A stretch of DNA of 64,000 nucleotides from Casuarina equisetifolia (taxonomy: Eukaryota; Streptophyta; Magnoliopsida; Fagales; Casuarinaceae). A program made the translations under genes and the position numbers. Under the pieces are notes generated by a model. It was not told the DNA's origin. It saw only the letters and a program-made list of their open reading frames with translations, and made no database searches. Numbering within the stretch: the first letter of the stretch is position 1; each line of letters starts with the position of its first letter. This document shows, piece after piece, positions 61,491 through 64,000 of the stretch. The stretch spans positions 20,039,491 to 20,103,490 of the forward strand of contig CM052361.1 of NCBI GenBank assembly GCA_028551475.1. The letters run 5' to 3'.

Positions 61491-64000
61491 AGGGAGTATT
61501 GGCAAAGATTTTCACATTGGTGAGGTGTTGACCTAGGACTGGTTCTGCATGGCATGGCCTACATCTAGAAATTAAAAGAAAAGGTAAGCAACGGGGATTG
61601 GATTGACTAATCCTCCACAAAACAATAAAAATCGTTAAAGGAACAGGAACAAGTTTGCGTGAATTGAACTGGTAAAGCATGCTATCAAAATCTTTGGGTT
61701 TGGTGCAGACGCCATGAGAATTAGACAAACACCTCGAGAACCGTTGTTGGACTATTCAAAAGTTGCAAGCCAAATCTCTAAAAGGAGCTTGACTTTTCAA
61801 CGTGCATTTGTGATGCTTCGATCACATTTCCCTCGTTACATATCCTCATCAAAGGAACGGCTCTACACTACGACTAGGACTTTAACTCGAAACTATTTAT
61901 GACTGTCCGTAAAAAACAACAACGTCGTTCTCAGAGACATTAAACAAACAAAAGCTTATAATTTGTTCCTCCGTCATCAAATTATCTGACAAACATGCAT
62001 GTCCATTTTTATTGCCAATAATGTCAACATTCATCTCTTTTTTCTGTAGTCTATTTTTTTTTTTATCTTACAAGAATATTTAGAAGTTTCTAAACAAAAA
62101 ATAGCAACTCTCTTATTCAGAATATGTTATAAGTCCTATTCTATCGGTATTTTATACAGCTTTGTTTATTTTTATCGATTGAAAAAATTTGAGACGATCT
62201 TCGTCAACCAAAAATATCATGATATTTAGTGTTGTCTTAAAGCACTTTTATTCTTGTTGTTCACAAAATAAAACTGTTTTAGTTATCCTTTGTCTTTCTT
62301 CCACAACAATTGTCAATGAGTGGGTGGGGAAAGAAAAGTCACATGGAAGGTCATCAATGGAGACAAGCTGTGAGAAGAATTTTTCTCTTTTTTATTCTTG
62401 TTCCAGGATTATTAAACACATATTTATCCAATTATTAAAAAAAAAAAAAAAAAAAAAAAGAGAGAGCTACTGGGTCCTCAGCAGATACTGAGTCTGTGGA
62501 CGTGTTAAGAATATGCTTCTGGTGGGCATAGAATTGAACAAACCAGTTATGGAAAACAGCATAGGGCATTAATGGCGAGGACTTGGAACAAAGTCTGATT
62601 AAGTTTAATGGCGGGAGAGGAATATTGCTTGTCACCAGAGTCATTTCAAGGGCGTTCTCTGCATTGATTAGAGAGAAGGACCCAGTTACGTCTCCTTCTC
62701 GGCGATCTTTACCCCGCTACACCACCTTTTATTCATTAATCTGCAGCCACGAAACTGATAGAAGATGATGTCGGACCCATTGTCATTTCTGTTGGGATCA
62801 GTGAAATAATTGGGTAAAATAGTATGATTTTGATATCTTATTATAAGTAGAATTATTTATGTATATGTGATGAGTGTTTTATAAATTCTGGATAATGAAA
62901 TAATTTTATGAGATGTTATTTATTTCCTAAGAAAAAAAAATACAAGAGATTCAAGATACTGTATTGATCTGAATCTCCTTATATTATGTGTTCTATTGAT
63001 GTGTTTTCAATTTATACGTAAATGAGAATGCATGAATCCCCCAACAGTATCGTTGGTCTTGGCTTCTAGCACCCATTATCAGGCGAGCAAAGGGATGATA
63101 AACTTTATCTACTCACCACGCAAGAAGATAACGTTGATGGGAGACTCTTTCGCATATTCCACATATCAACCACAAGCTCCTATGGTCTCGGTACCTAAGT
63201 ATCGAGACCACAAACAGTGGTTGGAGATTAGGATATCGCCAAAGGTAGACTTAACTGGGGTCTTGTGTTGTACGTCTACGGAGGGCTGGCAAAGGGCATT
63301 AGAGTTCAGTAGTCTGTCAAAGAGAAGGAAACAGGATGGTCAAGGAAAGGCTGCTGTACTAAACTAATAGGGGATAATCATTTATGAGCTACTCCACCAA
63401 ACCTTGCCCCCTGATGTTGACAGTCCATCCTAAATTGTTCATTTGTTTAATGGGATTCTGCTGTAGAAGTTCAATAACAAAGTAAAATTTGATCTCGAGC
63501 TCTTAAATCAAGATGTCTTTATCCTTCGCACCGGCCGACTAAGCTATTAATGGTGGTTAGTACCAGTCTTGTCTAAGCTGTTAGCTCCTACCCTACAAAG
63601 ATAATCCTAGAAGATGTCTGTCCTTTTATTGATAACATATAAAACTCTCATGTGGTCCTCAATTTGCTTTGCATATCTTTAGAAGGTATATACCATTGCG
63701 ATAGTTATTCAGCTAGTAGGATTAAAAAAGGAAAAGTGAGCCATACGCAATCATTCTGAGGAGCTAAAAGTTGAGGCCCGTGGCTCTGAAATTGAAGAGC
63801 ATTCAAAGGTGAATCTTGATCTTGATATGAAATAAAGTTGAGGCTGCTTTGATGCATTAATTAGATGAAAGAAACACGAGCATAGTTGCAGCAGAGGATG
63901 GTCGAAGATCTTTCAAAAGCAAAGTGTGAGTGGCATGTTGCAGGATGTTGAAAAGTAGGCCGATGGCGGAAATACAACATTGAATCGCTGGCGTGGTGGC
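61491..64000. other. Peroxidase promoter side and intergenic DNA to the window end
   Basis: No gene is recognised. A poly-A run lies at about 62439-62459. A 111-codon plus-strand frame at 63032-63367 has no known motif and looks random. Confidence 0.45.

Noticed and set aside
63032..63367. 111-codon frame near the right edge
   Set aside because: No motif, promoter or splice structure.

Overview
This is nuclear DNA from a flowering plant. The genes have short exons and GT-AG introns, the intergenic DNA is AT-rich and filled with LTR-retrotransposon debris, and every recognisable product is plant-type: CIPK kinases with NAF motifs, an LBD factor, a class III peroxidase and a DUF688-like protein. 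Gene content suggests a eudicot or magnoliid outside the Brassicaceae; I cannot name the species.

Layout. 1-927 is the 3' part of a CIPK11/14-type kinase gene. 3570-7788 is a ten-exon EngB/YihA-type GTPase with a long lysine-rich N-terminus. 9350-9721 is a two-exon gene for a small one-helix protein. 12473-15640 is SLX1, a GIY-YIG structure-specific endonuclease. 16924-18758 is a broken CIPK10 copy split by a solo LTR, joined directly to a broken SLX1 copy (18757-19134). About 19.1-35.4 kb is a ~16 kb insertion holding cyclin-B and DMP gene fragments and two ~5.1-5.3 kb blocks rich in ~640-bp tandem repeats. 35.4-37.4 kb resumes SLX1 intron and SLX1-CIPK10 intergenic sequence, and 37454-38836 (minus) is the intact CIPK10/2-type kinase. 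39.7-45.3 kb is a copia remnant between two copies of CIPK10-upstream sequence, one of them carrying a TIR element with a gag fragment. 47115-47729 is a DUF688-like gene. 50214-50781 is a complete tandem TRIM element. 53965-55013 is an LBD15-type gene with a 14-nt first exon. 59292-61420 (minus) is a four-exon class III peroxidase.

Main observation. The SLX1-CIPK10 convergent pair was duplicated in tandem with both breakpoints inside genes: one in SLX1 exon 1, the other about 100 bp inside the CIPK10 coding sequence. Each unit therefore keeps one whole gene and one truncated gene: intact SLX1 plus 5'-less CIPK10, then 5'-less SLX1 plus intact CIPK10. The junction is readable at about 18755-18760. 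Later events were a solo LTR in the dead CIPK10, a ~16 kb insertion in the dead SLX1, and loss of SLX1 exons 3-4 from the second unit.

Gene order also interleaves what I remember as two separate Arabidopsis blocks (AT2G30340-30360: LBD13, SLX1/HIGLE, CIPK11; and AT5G58370-58400: EngB-like, small protein, CIPK10, peroxidases), as expected if this window keeps an ancestral order that Arabidopsis split after genome duplication. The genes do not form one pathway; the two CIPKs act in CBL-dependent calcium signalling, and the others work in DNA repair, ribosome assembly, transcription and the cell wall.
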